In this document: positions 32,439 through 40,063 of the stretch, in pieces
Layout of the letters: each line of letters begins with the position of its first letter
Position numbering within the stretch: the stretch's first letter is position 1
Source of the DNA: a virus
Reading direction: 5' to 3' (one strand)
DNA length: 41,843 nt
Virus record (IMG/VR): IMGVR_UViG_3300027896_000089
Location: 1-41,843 of that record
Program-made: the position numbers and the translations under genes
Notes under the pieces: model-generated
The model's database searches: none
What the model saw: only the letters and a program-made list of their open reading frames with translations
Told to the model about the DNA's origin: nothing

Positions 32439-33503
32439 TTATATCACTCTCCTGATTAAAGTTAATTCTGGTTTTCTGGCTTCACAAAGCAACTCAACAC
32501 AATCTATTAATCGAGCAATCTCAACTTTAGAATAATGCGTGGTAATTCTTCCAGCATGATGCCCTAATAAATCCTGCCGATCTTCAAAGCCAACACCAGC
32601 CGCTCTTAATCTCATTCCGAACGTATGGCGTAAATCATGCACCCTAACCAGCTTAAGGCCAATTGTTTCTCTTGCTTTACGCCAAGCACGATTTGTCATC
32701 CGGTCCAGCTTTCTACCTTCGAAGTCAAAAACGTATTCAGATTTATTATTACGCTTTGCTGCAACGATTGATCGAGCAACAGAGTTTAATGGCACAATGC
32801 GTTCTCGGTTATTCTTGGTTCGGGTTTCATCAATAATAAAGACAGTTGTATCAAGACCGCTAACCTTACATTCATCGGCCCATTTCATGCCACAGATTTC
32901 TTGATCTCTCAAGCCGGTATTGAGTGCAAATAAAACCATTTCTGATAAGTAGCCTGGCAGTTCTTTTAATAACAGTTCCTGCTCAGTCCAACTGATCGGC
33001 CTTGGTTTTCTCTCAATGCCATCAACCAAAGGCATCATGGGTACATTATCAAGCCAAGGCTTGCCATTCTCATCACGCCACTTTGCCGCTGACAGTTTTA
33101 ATACTCGTCTGACAGAGGCCATATCACGATTTAATGTGCCTGCACTAATCCCCGCTTTCTTTCGATCACTGATAAAGCCATCAAACACACCGGAGTGTAT
33201 TTTGGATAATTCAATATGCCCGATGTAAGGCATGATTTTATCTAAACTAATGATGTCTCTATCTAGTGATGTTTTATGACCGTATTCATCAAGGTAACGA
33301 GCTGCTGCTATCTCAAATGGTCGGTCAATCTTTTCACCATATACTTTTACTTTTCTATATTGCTCAATAAGCCTTGCTAAATAGCGTTCTGCTTGCTCAA
33401 GCTCCTTCTCTCCCGTGCTTTGTCGTATGTTGACACCGCCGATAACTTTGTCAACGTGCCAGATTTCGCCTTGCTTTCGTAGGCCTGGTGTTCTTTTTGC
33501 CAT
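32439..33503 (-). CDS. int: Tyrosine integrase
   Basis: The 354-residue tyrosine recombinase has catalytic R199 (NTGLRDQEI), K230, H289 and R292 (HDLRHTFG), H315 (LLGHH) and the nucleophile Y324 (THYSKVE), plus an N-terminal arm-binding region and a core-binding domain. It catalyses recombination between attP and a host tRNA-Lys. The motif set is complete. It overlaps the Xis-like gene by 127 bases. Confidence 0.96.
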   Translation of the reverse strand: MAKRTPGLRKQGEIWHVDKVIGGVNIRQSTGEKELEQAERYLARLIEQYRKVKVYGEKIDRPFEIAAARYLDEYGHKTSLDRDIISLDKIMPYIGHIELSKIHSGVFDGFISDRKKAGISAGTLNRDMASVRRVLKLSAAKWRDENGKPWLDNVPMMPLVDGIERKPRPISWTEQELLLKELPGYLSEMVLFALNTGLRDQEICGMKWADECKVSGLDTTVFIIDETRTKNNRERIVPLNSVARSIVAAKRNNKSEYVFDFEGRKLDRMTNRAWRKARETIGLKLVRVHDLRHTFGMRLRAAGVGFEDRQDLLGHHAGRITTHYSKVEIARLIDCVELLCEARKPELTLIRRVI

Positions 33504-33706
33504 GATTGATTCTCCTTTGCTGGCTTTCCGTTAGCCTGTTTATGTTGTTCCCACCAGGCATCCAAGTCAAGCCGGTCAAAACTAATCATGCTATGTGCAT
33601 CTCTAACTTCAACTAAATACGGCCTGACATGAGCATTAAAATGTGGAATGGACATGCCAAGATAGGCAGGTGCTTGACTCATCCGAATAACTCTAGGCAT
33701 TGTCAT
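33377..33706 (-). CDS. Excisionase-like winged-helix protein
   Basis: A 109-residue basic protein has an AlpA/Xis-type winged HTH (RMSQAPAYLGMSIPHFNAHV, SFDRLDLDAWWEQHK). It lies just upstream of integrase on the same strand, and its 3' end runs 127 bases into int in another frame. It probably directs excision as Xis in lambda. The fold is recognised; the exact role is inferred. Confidence 0.75.
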   Translation of the reverse strand: MTMPRVIRMSQAPAYLGMSIPHFNAHVRPYLVEVRDAHSMISFDRLDLDAWWEQHKQANGKPAKENQSWQKEHQAYESKAKSGTLTKLSAVSTYDKARERRSLSKQNAI

Positions 33707-33915
33707 ACTTCCTCCCCAAATGTTTCGTGGCGTTCTTTGTGGTGCTTATTGCGCTCTGCTATCATTGCGTCGGCAAACTCGTAAGCACCTTCAGTCATCG
33801 CTTTTACCCACTCAGCGGCTGAATCGTGCAATGCACAGTCTCCCATTACTTGGTTTGACAATAACCCTTGCATAGCAAGACCTGCAAAGTGATCGCGTAG
33901 TGTTATGTTACTCAT
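33703..33915 (-). CDS. Hypothetical small protein
   Basis: A 70-residue protein starting at ATG 33915 (MSNITLRDHFAGLAMQGLLS) and rich in Ala/Glu (AAEWVKAMTEGAYEFADAMI, AERNKHHKERHE). This DHFAGLAMQ pattern is widespread in small phage early proteins. It overlaps the upstream gene by eight bases. Function is unknown. Confidence 0.7.
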   Translation of the reverse strand: MSNITLRDHFAGLAMQGLLSNQVMGDCALHDSAAEWVKAMTEGAYEFADAMIAERNKHHKERHETFGEEV

Positions 33916-34270
33916 CGTCAACTCCAATACCGTGAGCTTTCTCAATAGCCCTTGCAAATGCTAATCTTCCTAATTTTTCAGATAATGCCAATATTTCATG
34001 TTCACTCAAAGGCTCACGTTTTGGTGGTGAGGTGTATAGTGGTATTGTTGTCCCATCAAAATTCTTTTCAAACCCTACCGATAAAGTCCGCTCTGTAAAA
34101 TCTCCTTTTTGGCGTTCATACATCCAAGCCACAGGTTCATGCTCAGGTTGGGCGAGGAGTTCTTTTATTTCATAAAATAATTTGCGGTTTCTATGACTGG
34201 TTTTTCCACCTTTCCAATAATCGTCTAATAAATCACATGCTTCCTTCAACAACTCTCTCTCAACACTCAT
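33908..34270 (-). CDS. Paralogous early protein 3
   Basis: This 120-residue protein (MSVERELLKEACDLLDD) shares an N-terminal MSxERELL module, an LLAQPE linker and a C-terminal REPLSEHEILALSEKLG, FARAIEKAHGIG module with the protein at 34340. A middle part (EPVAWMYERQKGDFTERTLS) recalls phage proteins that carry an EPVAW element. The start at 34270 follows the paralogues. Function is unknown. Confidence 0.7.
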   Translation of the reverse strand: MSVERELLKEACDLLDDYWKGGKTSHRNRKLFYEIKELLAQPEHEPVAWMYERQKGDFTERTLSVGFEKNFDGTTIPLYTSPPKREPLSEHEILALSEKLGRLAFARAIEKAHGIGVDDE

Positions 34271-34280
34271 CATCTTTTCC

Positions 34281-34343
34281 TTAACAAAGCCAAAGAACAA
34301 TAGCCACAAGCACTAAAGAACCACATACTATATTTTCGCTCAT
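34281..34343 (-). CDS. 20-residue membrane peptide
   Basis: The ATG overlaps the stop of the upstream gene (ATGA), and the frame MSENIVCGSLVLVAIVLWLC encodes a single hydrophobic helix. Its placement in a tightly packed operon supports it, but it is very short. Confidence 0.4.
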   Translation of the reverse strand: MSENIVCGSLVLVAIVLWLC

Positions 34344-34639
34344 TCCTCACCTCCAATACCGTGTGCTTTTTCTATTGCTCTTACAAACTCGGCTGTAGTG
34401 CCAAGACTATCTTGCCCCCATATGGCTTCTATCTCTTCATTACTCAAAGGCTCACGTTTTAAATCGAGTTCTGCTTTTGCGTAACCCTTTTTATATTCAG
34501 CTAACCCTTCTCTTGGTGTTAAGCCTTCAGGTTGGGCGAGCAGATACTCTATATCTCTTGCAACTCCCCAAGACATACAAGAGTTGTCTTTTCTATAAGC
34601 CACTAATATCTTTCCCAACAACTCTCTTTCTTCACTCAC
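34340..34639 (-). CDS. Paralogous early protein 2
   Basis: This 99-residue protein has the modules MSEERELL, YLLAQPEGL, REPLSNEEIEAIW and FVRAIEKAHGIG seen also in the protein at 33908. It is coupled by overlapping start and stop codons on both sides. It may act in a complex, but no function is known. Confidence 0.7.
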   Translation of the reverse strand: MSEERELLGKILVAYRKDNSCMSWGVARDIEYLLAQPEGLTPREGLAEYKKGYAKAELDLKREPLSNEEIEAIWGQDSLGTTAEFVRAIEKAHGIGGEE

Positions 34640-34955
34640 TCAGTTCTCCTAAAATTTCATCAATAAAGTTTCTAATTTCAAGTAATTTTTTGTACTTGAT
34701 TATATCTAGTACAATTCCATTTTCAGCAAAAATTACTGTAGGTGATTTTGCACAACTTTCTTGTAGAACTAAATTATCAGATACTTGTAAGCGTTTTAAT
34801 CCCATTTCATTAAGTGTTTGAAAATCAACTTTCGATTTTTCATCTTGCTCAGGTTGGGTGAGTAGGTCGTCTACCTTTTTTACTAATTTTGGGTAGTAAT
34901 ACTTCACCATATTTCCGGCTATTAATTCTTTCAACAACTCTCTTTCTCTACTCAT
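34632..34955 (-). CDS. Paralogous early protein 1
   Basis: This 107-residue protein shares the N-terminal MSRERELLKEL module and the DLLTQPEQ linker with the two downstream proteins, but its C-terminal half (LVLQESCAKSPTVIFAENGI, KLLEIRNFIDEIL) is different. It suggests swapping of tails behind a common N-terminal module. Function is unknown. Confidence 0.7.
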   Translation of the reverse strand: MSRERELLKELIAGNMVKYYYPKLVKKVDDLLTQPEQDEKSKVDFQTLNEMGLKRLQVSDNLVLQESCAKSPTVIFAENGIVLDIIKYKKLLEIRNFIDEILGELSE

Positions 34956-35116
34956 AAAGCCTCCACTTCCGCAGTTGCGGATATATGTATAATTTTCTCG
35001 TATTCATTCCAGCAGACTGAAAACATACCGTCTACCCTTTCAAGTCGCAGGATCGTGTTTGATGTATCGCCAACAATTTTAAATAACGTATTGCGGGGCA
35101 AGTCGTAGAGTTTCAT
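34952..35116 (-). CDS. Hypothetical 54-residue protein
   Basis: A short beta-rich protein (KLYDLPRNTLFKIVGDTSNT, GMFSVCWNEYEKIIHISATA), probably an SH3-like barrel. It is coupled by four-base overlaps on both sides. No family is certain. Confidence 0.65.
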   Translation of the reverse strand: MKLYDLPRNTLFKIVGDTSNTILRLERVDGMFSVCWNEYEKIIHISATAEVEAL

Positions 35117-35277
35117 AAAGTCACCGCAAAGCTTGGCGCACTCATTCTGGCAGGGCTACACGGCTCGCAATACTTACGCATCCTGTTTGTGGTAGTAAAT
35201 ATGCCATTACATTTAGGACATTTCACTTTACGCACCCGGTTAAGGCTAACGTGTCCGTTATATGTTTTCACTACCAT
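35113..35277 (-). CDS. Small zinc-ribbon protein
   Basis: A 54-residue protein with CPKCNG and YCEPCS, two CxxC knuckles forming a zinc ribbon, in a basic context (VRKVKCPKCNGIFTTTNRMR). It overlaps the gene upstream by seven bases. It may bind nucleic acid. Confidence 0.65.
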   Translation of the reverse strand: MVVKTYNGHVSLNRVRKVKCPKCNGIFTTTNRMRKYCEPCSPARMSAPSFAVTL

Positions 35278-35633
35278 TCCCCTATAACTTGAACTGTTAC
35301 GGTTTTCGCGTTGCTATGTTTAGCACACAGCTTTTTCAATCCCCATCTATTCTTTAACTCTATACGTTCAAACTGGCCTGAAAAGACTTGTTTAAAACTG
35401 ATGCCGGGCTTTTCAGAAGTAACTTTATACTTTGCCGTTTTACGTCGCTCAATCCAGTCCAGCATGATTTCTCGGTCGTAAAACTTTGATGGCTTACCCC
35501 GGCACATTTCTTTAGGATCGACATAATCAGATGGACCGCAGGGGAGTAACCCCTTATCATCCATAACGCTCACTTGATTTGTCGATACGCCCATCAGTTG
35601 TGCTATTTCTTTTCGTGTAATTAAGCTATCCAT
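35271..35633 (-). CDS. HTH protein of the recombination operon
   Basis: The 120-residue protein has a MerR/excisionase-like HTH at residues 4-27 (LITRKEIAQLMGVSTNQVSV) and then PSKFYDREIMLDWIERR. Its stop overlaps the next gene. It starts on the last base of the ssb stop. It may regulate the leftward operon or bind DNA ends. The precise role is unknown. Confidence 0.65.
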   Translation of the reverse strand: MDSLITRKEIAQLMGVSTNQVSVMDDKGLLPCGPSDYVDPKEMCRGKPSKFYDREIMLDWIERRKTAKYKVTSEKPGISFKQVFSGQFERIELKNRWGLKKLCAKHSNAKTVTVQVIGEW

Positions 35634-36040
35634 TAGAATGGGATGTCGTCATCATAAGGAAGATCACCAACAACCGGCGCATGATTTTCTTTCCTTGGTT
35701 GGGGCGCTTGTTGCTGTACACCCTCTTTTTTGCTACCGACTAAATCAATAATGGTGGCGTTTAATTCCAGATTACTTTTTGTTGTGCCGTCATTCGCTTG
35801 ATATTCGTTAAGCGTTAATTCACCTGAAACAAACACTTGCTGGCCTTTCTTTAGAAAATTAACTAACTGGCCTTCCGCACGTTTACCCCACACATTACAG
35901 CGTACCCAGTTGGTTTTTTGTTTGTCACCAAAGCCGACATTGTTGGCGATGGTCACGGTTAAGATGGCAGCGCCTGACGATGCGTATCTGACTTCTGCGT
36001 CACGGACTACTGTTCCGGTAAAACTAAATACGTTACTCAT
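35633..36040 (-). CDS. ssb: Single-stranded DNA-binding protein
   Basis: The 135-residue OB-fold protein opens SNVFSFTGTVVRDAEVRYAS, has the TNWVRCNVWGKRAEGQLVNF core and a disordered tail ending DDDIPF, the acidic tip that recruits partner proteins. It supports RecT/exonuclease recombination and replication. It overlaps exonuclease by four bases. Confidence 0.95.
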   Translation of the reverse strand: MSNVFSFTGTVVRDAEVRYASSGAAILTVTIANNVGFGDKQKTNWVRCNVWGKRAEGQLVNFLKKGQQVFVSGELTLNEYQANDGTTKSNLELNATIIDLVGSKKEGVQQQAPQPRKENHAPVVGDLPYDDDIPF

Positions 36041-37830
36041 GCTGCTATCTCCATAAATCCAAACTCTTTCATAATCAAATCTTCTGCTTCTTGAGGACCC
36101 ACATCCATCCCCAACTCAACAGCAAGAATAATGCGGTCCCTAATAGTTAGTTCAGGGTTACCAGGCCGCTTATAAACAGTCGGTATCACTTCAAATGAAT
36201 CATCTTTGAATGATGTTTCTTGTTGCTTCTCTAACTCATCCGCTTCTGCTCTTAACTTGGATGCACCGGCTAACTCATCATTTCGTGTGGCGTTACTATC
36301 GGCATACTCAGCACCGGTTGCTATTTCTTTAGCTCGTGCGCGTAGTTTTTCAGGTGTTGGTTTATTGGCTTCTGCTTTAGCCAATTCTTCTTTGACTCTA
36401 AGCGCTTCTAAACGTAATTCTTCAACCAACTTGGCTTGTTCTTCCTGCCGGATCTTTTGACGTTCAGCTTCCAGTAACTTGGCTCGATCAGCTTCGGCTT
36501 TGCGCTTGGCTTCGACTTCTATTTGTAAGCGCTGTGCTTCCAACTTATCAGCTTCTGCGCGTTTATGGGAGTCAATCCTATTTTCTACTGTTAGCTTAAA
36601 ATGATCGGCATCTTGGTAAATAATTGTCTGAATGTCATTAAATAAGAAGCGGTAATCGTCTGATTTAAGCAATAAAATAAGATTGACTCGGACTGATCTA
36701 GCAATAGCATCTACTTCGATCTTGGCATTAGCTAACTCACTAGCGACTGCATCTTCCAAGCTGGCAATGGTGCGTTTATTCTTCATAGCACCGGCAAAGT
36801 CTGGATTATTAACCACTAATCTGATGGGCTGTATTTCATCCTCTACCATATCTTTGTAGACTGAATAATGCTTAACTGCGTTAGACATAATCGCAACCTT
36901 ACGTGCTTCTTTTTGCGCCTTAACGGCCTTTTCTTGTTGCAGTGCCAAAGCATTAAATTTGGACGCATACAGTTCTAACTCTCTAGTCACTTCACTGATG
37001 CTTGATGTTTGGTCAATCACACCTTTAGCCGTTTCAAGGCAGCGCTTGGCTACTACTCGACTTAGTTTGCTTTCAGCTTCTGCCCGTGCAAAATCTTCAT
37101 CGGTAACTAGGTTAACAGCGGCTTCTAACAAGAATTTGTCGAAAACAGGCCGAATGTCGTTTAAATTACAGAGTTTAAGTTCACCAGTGACTTGCACGAT
37201 AACGGCCGGTAGATCCATAATGGACTCAGCTTTGGGTAACTCGACAACTGTTTTCACTTCGTGATCTGCAAGATCGGTATTGAATTGCTCCCAACCAAAG
37301 ATAATGTCGTCTCTTAGCTTGTCATCGGAATAATACTCAAAGTGTTTTTCATCAACTAACTCATTGTTATCCCACTTGGTCGCCATAAACAAGCATTTCA
37401 TAGCACCCGATACTAAAAGCTGTTGCTCCATTTGTACGCGGTAATTCAGTGGTAGTTCTTCAGCAGAATTAACGGACCTTAATTGGTTATTGATCGTCTT
37501 ATGCTCCCAGGCAATCGCCCCATCCATTGTCAAGCCATCAAAGCTGGCTGATAACTCGCCAATGGATCCAGTCACTGGAAACAGATCTTCTCCCAGTATT
37601 TTTTCAGCTAACGGACGCGCTAATTCTTCAAAACGATGACCATCATTAAAAATGCGTTGAGTATGGGCATCAACTTCTGGTGTTAAACCAGTTTTAATCT
37701 CATTCAGTAATTGGGCTCTGGTTTTATATGGTGAGCAATTCATCATAGCCGGTGCATCACTCGCATTGAAATGAATTGAGCGATACGCCAACCATGCTGG
37801 ACTGCCTTGGATCAGGTTATGGACTTGCAT
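36037..37830 (-). CDS. YqaJ-family exonuclease with long coiled-coil extension
   Basis: The 597-residue protein starts at ATG 37830 sharing a base with the recT stop. The N-terminal ~200 residues are a YqaJ/lambda Exo-like nuclease (GSPAWLAYRSIHFNASDAPA; NDGHRFEELARPLAEKIL; DGLTMDGAIAWEHKTINN; VQMEQQLLVSG). The C-terminal 350 residues are a DUF1351-like and Ala/Glu/Lys-rich coiled-coil region. It would resect DNA for RecT. It is about twice the usual length. Confidence 0.88.
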   Translation of the reverse strand: MQVHNLIQGSPAWLAYRSIHFNASDAPAMMNCSPYKTRAQLLNEIKTGLTPEVDAHTQRIFNDGHRFEELARPLAEKILGEDLFPVTGSIGELSASFDGLTMDGAIAWEHKTINNQLRSVNSAEELPLNYRVQMEQQLLVSGAMKCLFMATKWDNNELVDEKHFEYYSDDKLRDDIIFGWEQFNTDLADHEVKTVVELPKAESIMDLPAVIVQVTGELKLCNLNDIRPVFDKFLLEAAVNLVTDEDFARAEAESKLSRVVAKRCLETAKGVIDQTSSISEVTRELELYASKFNALALQQEKAVKAQKEARKVAIMSNAVKHYSVYKDMVEDEIQPIRLVVNNPDFAGAMKNKRTIASLEDAVASELANAKIEVDAIARSVRVNLILLLKSDDYRFLFNDIQTIIYQDADHFKLTVENRIDSHKRAEADKLEAQRLQIEVEAKRKAEADRAKLLEAERQKIRQEEQAKLVEELRLEALRVKEELAKAEANKPTPEKLRARAKEIATGAEYADSNATRNDELAGASKLRAEADELEKQQETSFKDDSFEVIPTVYKRPGNPELTIRDRIILAVELGMDVGPQEAEDLIMKEFGFMEIAA

Positions 37831-38630
37831 TAGACTAACTCCCATTCAGTAGTTTCTTCCCAGGATAAGATTTCTTCTTTCTGGTCATCGGTAAATAGAT
37901 ATTTTGTTTCTATCATGGTGATTATTTGCTGTGCAGTTTTCTTGCCTTCCTTGATTAACTTGTACCAAGAATCTGCTTTTTGATGAAAGTTTTCATCAGT
38001 ACAAACTTCAAGCGCTGGTTTAACATAAGCTTCTTGTGCCGGTAATGGATTGATCTCTTTTTCTGTGATTTCATGTAATTCATCATCTGAATAAACCCCA
38101 AGGATTGCACCAGGACAATAAAGACGCGCCCAGTTCTTGACTTGTAAATAACCCATTTGTTGCTTAGGGTTGGTTTTCCAGAGTGGAGAGTTCTTGACAG
38201 CTACAGTTCTGGCAGATAACCACTCGCTCCAGACTATTTCAGATTCACCTTTAATGATGGCTCCAACTCGGCAGGATAAAGACTCACCTTCACCGTTATA
38301 TTCATAATGAAAGCGACCAGAGATTGCGCCTGATGATTGCACAACAGCATTAACTAGCTGCGCCTCATAACCCAGCACACCATTAACTAGGTGAGTCTTT
38401 TGGCCAACGGAAAATGGGTTCATTCCCCACTGGGCCGCTTGCATCACAATCGCAAAGCAATCACCAGGCGAGCCTTGTAAATGCTTTGGAACAGTGACCT
38501 TTCCATTTGCCATAACATTTGCCAGTGTATTAAATTGGTCCATCATGGATGGATTTCTAACCAACTCGGAAGCACTAACCGGCAGCGTGCCATTTGACTC
38601 AGCTACTCTTAATTCAGTTACATTACTCAT
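37830..38630 (-). CDS. recT: RecT-family single-strand annealing protein
   Basis: The 266-residue protein has the RecT pattern GDCFAIVMQAAQWGMNPFSV, GQKTHLVNGVLGYEAQLVNA, and LWKTNPKQQMGYLQVKNWAR. It anneals homologous single strands produced by the exonuclease. It is coupled to its upstream and downstream genes. Length is typical. Confidence 0.93.
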   Translation of the reverse strand: MSNVTELRVAESNGTLPVSASELVRNPSMMDQFNTLANVMANGKVTVPKHLQGSPGDCFAIVMQAAQWGMNPFSVGQKTHLVNGVLGYEAQLVNAVVQSSGAISGRFHYEYNGEGESLSCRVGAIIKGESEIVWSEWLSARTVAVKNSPLWKTNPKQQMGYLQVKNWARLYCPGAILGVYSDDELHEITEKEINPLPAQEAYVKPALEVCTDENFHQKADSWYKLIKEGKKTAQQIITMIETKYLFTDDQKEEILSWEETTEWELV

Positions 38631-38764
38631 TTTCGTACCCCTACAATTTTTACAGAGCCATTTAGCTCATATTTTGCAAACTTGGCTGCTGGTTCATAAT
38701 CAACCAAACCATAACCCAATGCTTCGAGTCGTTTACAGGCTGTTTGAAAGTCTTTTTTGGTCAT
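38627..38764 (-). CDS. Hypothetical 45-residue protein
   Basis: A small protein (TKKDFQTACKRLEALGYGLV, DYEPAAKFAKYELNGSVKIV) whose start and stop both overlap neighbours as ATGA. It is basic and probably alpha/beta. No family is recognised. Confidence 0.6.
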   Translation of the reverse strand: MTKKDFQTACKRLEALGYGLVDYEPAAKFAKYELNGSVKIVGVRK

Positions 38765-38988
38765 TCTTCACCCCACATATCAACTAAACTCTGATCCGAT
38801 ACTGACTGCCAAACCGTTCCAGCTTCAACCGGCATATAAACAGCGAGTAATGCGATCAGTACCATTGTCATGAGAAATGCGAAAGCGATCTTACCGCTTA
38901 CCATTTGCTTTTCTTCTTCTGCCAAATGTTGGTCATGCTCGTCTAACATACGCTGTCTTGGCGCTTGGTCTTTGTTGATAATGCTCAT
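38761..38988 (-). CDS. Small membrane protein
   Basis: A 75-residue protein with a charged N-terminus (DEHDQHLAEEEKQM) and one transmembrane helix (KIAFAFLMTMVLIALLAVYM), then a polar tail. It overlaps neighbours by four bases. Function is unknown. Confidence 0.65.
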   Translation of the reverse strand: MSIINKDQAPRQRMLDEHDQHLAEEEKQMVSGKIAFAFLMTMVLIALLAVYMPVEAGTVWQSVSDQSLVDMWGEE

Positions 38989-39188
38989 TTCATTAACCCC
39001 TTGTCGATAGGTGTATAAGCCGTTTCCAGTTCAGTCAGTTCATAGATTCGGTTAGATTTTATGCAAAACGCGCCTGAGCGAGTCACCCAAAGCTTGGTGT
39101 AAGCCTCGCTTGAGTAGACTTGGTCAACTGCGATACCTAAGCCAAAAACAACTATGATGGTGATTAACTTGCTTAATTTCGTGTTCAT
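38985..39188 (-). CDS. Small secreted or membrane-anchored protein
   Basis: A 67-residue protein with an N-terminal signal/anchor (LITIIVVFGLGIAVDQVYSS) and a soluble end (YTKLWVTRSGAFCIKSNRIY). It is the first gene of the leftward recombination/integration operon. Function is unknown. Confidence 0.65.
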   Translation of the reverse strand: MNTKLSKLITIIVVFGLGIAVDQVYSSEAYTKLWVTRSGAFCIKSNRIYELTELETAYTPIDKGLMK

Positions 39189-39741
39189 TTATTTACCCTT
39201 ATTATTATTGTTACTGCGTTTAAATCCCCGACACTTTCAGCCGGTCGGGGTTAGCTATTCCACCGAGGTGGTTATTTGCAGAAGTTATGTAAAGTATCAA
39301 TAAATCAAAAAACAACACTACTCGTGGCTTTTACGTGCACGAGGACACGTCTGCAAATTCGGTAATATAGCGAAAACCCGTATTCAATGTGTCGCTACAC
39401 ATTCTCAACCATCAACGGTATAGGGCCGGTCTTTCCCGACTTGTCATATCCTCCAATATTCATTCAGGCCAGGATAAAACCCTTCGCGGTTACGTTGTCC
39501 GCTGCCCTTGAGCCGTCTCTGGTTACGTTATCCAGCTCCCAACTGCCAATAATTAATCGCGGCTCCCGTCAGGTCGTAAATGCAGCGCCCCATAGGTTTT
39601 ACGAAGTAATCAAATGGAGTTACAGGGCCTACACTCTCGGTATTTATATCCCCAATAATCCGATAGGGTTATCCAACACAAACCGCCATTGCAGCGGGTA
39701 AAACAGAATTACTTTGTAAAGGTCTCGAAAATGAAACCTTT
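39189..39741. other. Gene-free leader with palindromes and a short repeat
   Basis: This 550-base stretch upstream of the leftward operon contains no convincing gene. It has CCCCGAC/GTCGGGG (39226-39232/39244-39250), near-palindrome CCACC-GA-GGTGG (39260-39271), ACGTG/CACGT (39333-39337/39346-39350), AATGTGT/ACACATT around CGCT (39386-39403) and two GGTTACGTTRTCC repeats (39488-39500, 39521-39533). It may contain the operon promoter, operators or a replication origin; none can be defined. Confidence 0.4.
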
Positions 39742-39768
39742 AAAAAATGCCCTGGTGTAAGCCAAGGC
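39742..39768 (-). terminator. Rho-independent terminator for the leftward repeat-protein operon
   Basis: On the minus strand GCCTTGG-CTTACA-CCAGGGC forms a seven-pair stem including a G-T wobble, followed by ATTTTTT. It lies downstream of the operon that ends at 39836. Confidence 0.8.
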
Positions 39769-39776
39769 TAAGAAGG

Positions 39777-39825
39777 TATAAAGTTATGAGTACTTTATAA
39801 AAAGCACCCTGAATCAAGATGCTTT
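39777..39825. other. Two consecutive AT-rich hairpins
   Basis: TATAAAGT/ACTTTATA (39777-39784/39792-39799) and AAAGCA/TGCTTT (39801-39806/39820-39825) form adjacent hairpins between the repeat gene and the terminator. They could protect the 3' end or aid termination. Confidence 0.45.
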
Positions 39826-39835
39826 GTATAAATTG

Positions 39836-40063
39836 CTAACCGGAACCGTAACCGGAACCGGAACCGTAACCGGAACCGTCACCGGAACCGTCACCGGAAC
39901 CGTCACCGTAATCGTAACCGGAACCGTCACCGTCACCGTCACCGTCACCGTCACCGTAACCGGAACCGTCACCGTCACCGTAACCGTAATCGTCACAGGA
40001 ACCGTCACCGTAATCGTCACCGTAACCGGAACCGTCACCGGAACCGATAGTTACGCTTTCCAT
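39836..40063 (-). CDS. Glycine-alternating (GS/GY/GD) low-complexity protein
   Basis: This 75-residue protein starts with MESVTIGSGDGSGYG and continues as Gly alternating with Ser, Tyr and Asp to the end (GSGYGSG). Its ATG lies 13 bases inside the upstream gene, in a different frame, so it could be translated by coupling. Similar Gly-Ser-Tyr repeat proteins exist in phages next to this upstream gene family. Function is unknown; a phase-separating or filamentous property is conceivable. Other frames are also open because the DNA is a hexamer repeat, so the protein is less certain than its upstream neighbour. Confidence 0.6.
   Translation of the reverse strand: MESVTIGSGDGSGYGDDYGDGSCDDYGYGDGDGSGYGDGDGDGDGDGSGYDYGDGSGDGSGDGSGYGSGSGYGSG
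39841..40044. repeat. Array of 34 hexamers (CGNNAC-type)
   Basis: The segment is 34 consecutive hexamers with no indel: CGGAAC, CGTAAC, CGTCAC, three CGTAAT and one AGGAAC. Read on the minus strand in the frame above they encode Gly-Ser, Gly-Tyr, Gly-Asp, Asp-Tyr and Cys variants. The array stays perfectly in phase and ends within the 3' overlap of the upstream gene. Confidence 0.95.

Noticed and set aside
36206-36460. Plus-strand frames inside the exonuclease gene
   Set aside because: Antisense shadows of its coiled-coil region without start-site or context support.
39470-39560. Possible DGR template repeat on the minus strand (GGCTCAAGGGCAGCGGACAA region)
   Set aside because: It has some AAC content and a GSRA-like translation, but it does not align to the variable repeat at 17530-17640 and lacks its invariant end.
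39387-39701. Plus-strand frame of about 104 codons in the leader
   Set aside because: No family, no operon context, and the stretch consists of palindromes and repeats.
39814-40038. Minus-strand Thr-Val-Pro repeat frame in the same array
   Set aside because: It has no coupling to the upstream gene and is explained by the repeat; the GS/GY/GD frame starts within the real upstream gene.
39841-40044. CRISPR array
   Set aside because: The units are contiguous hexamers with no spacers and no cas genes nearby.
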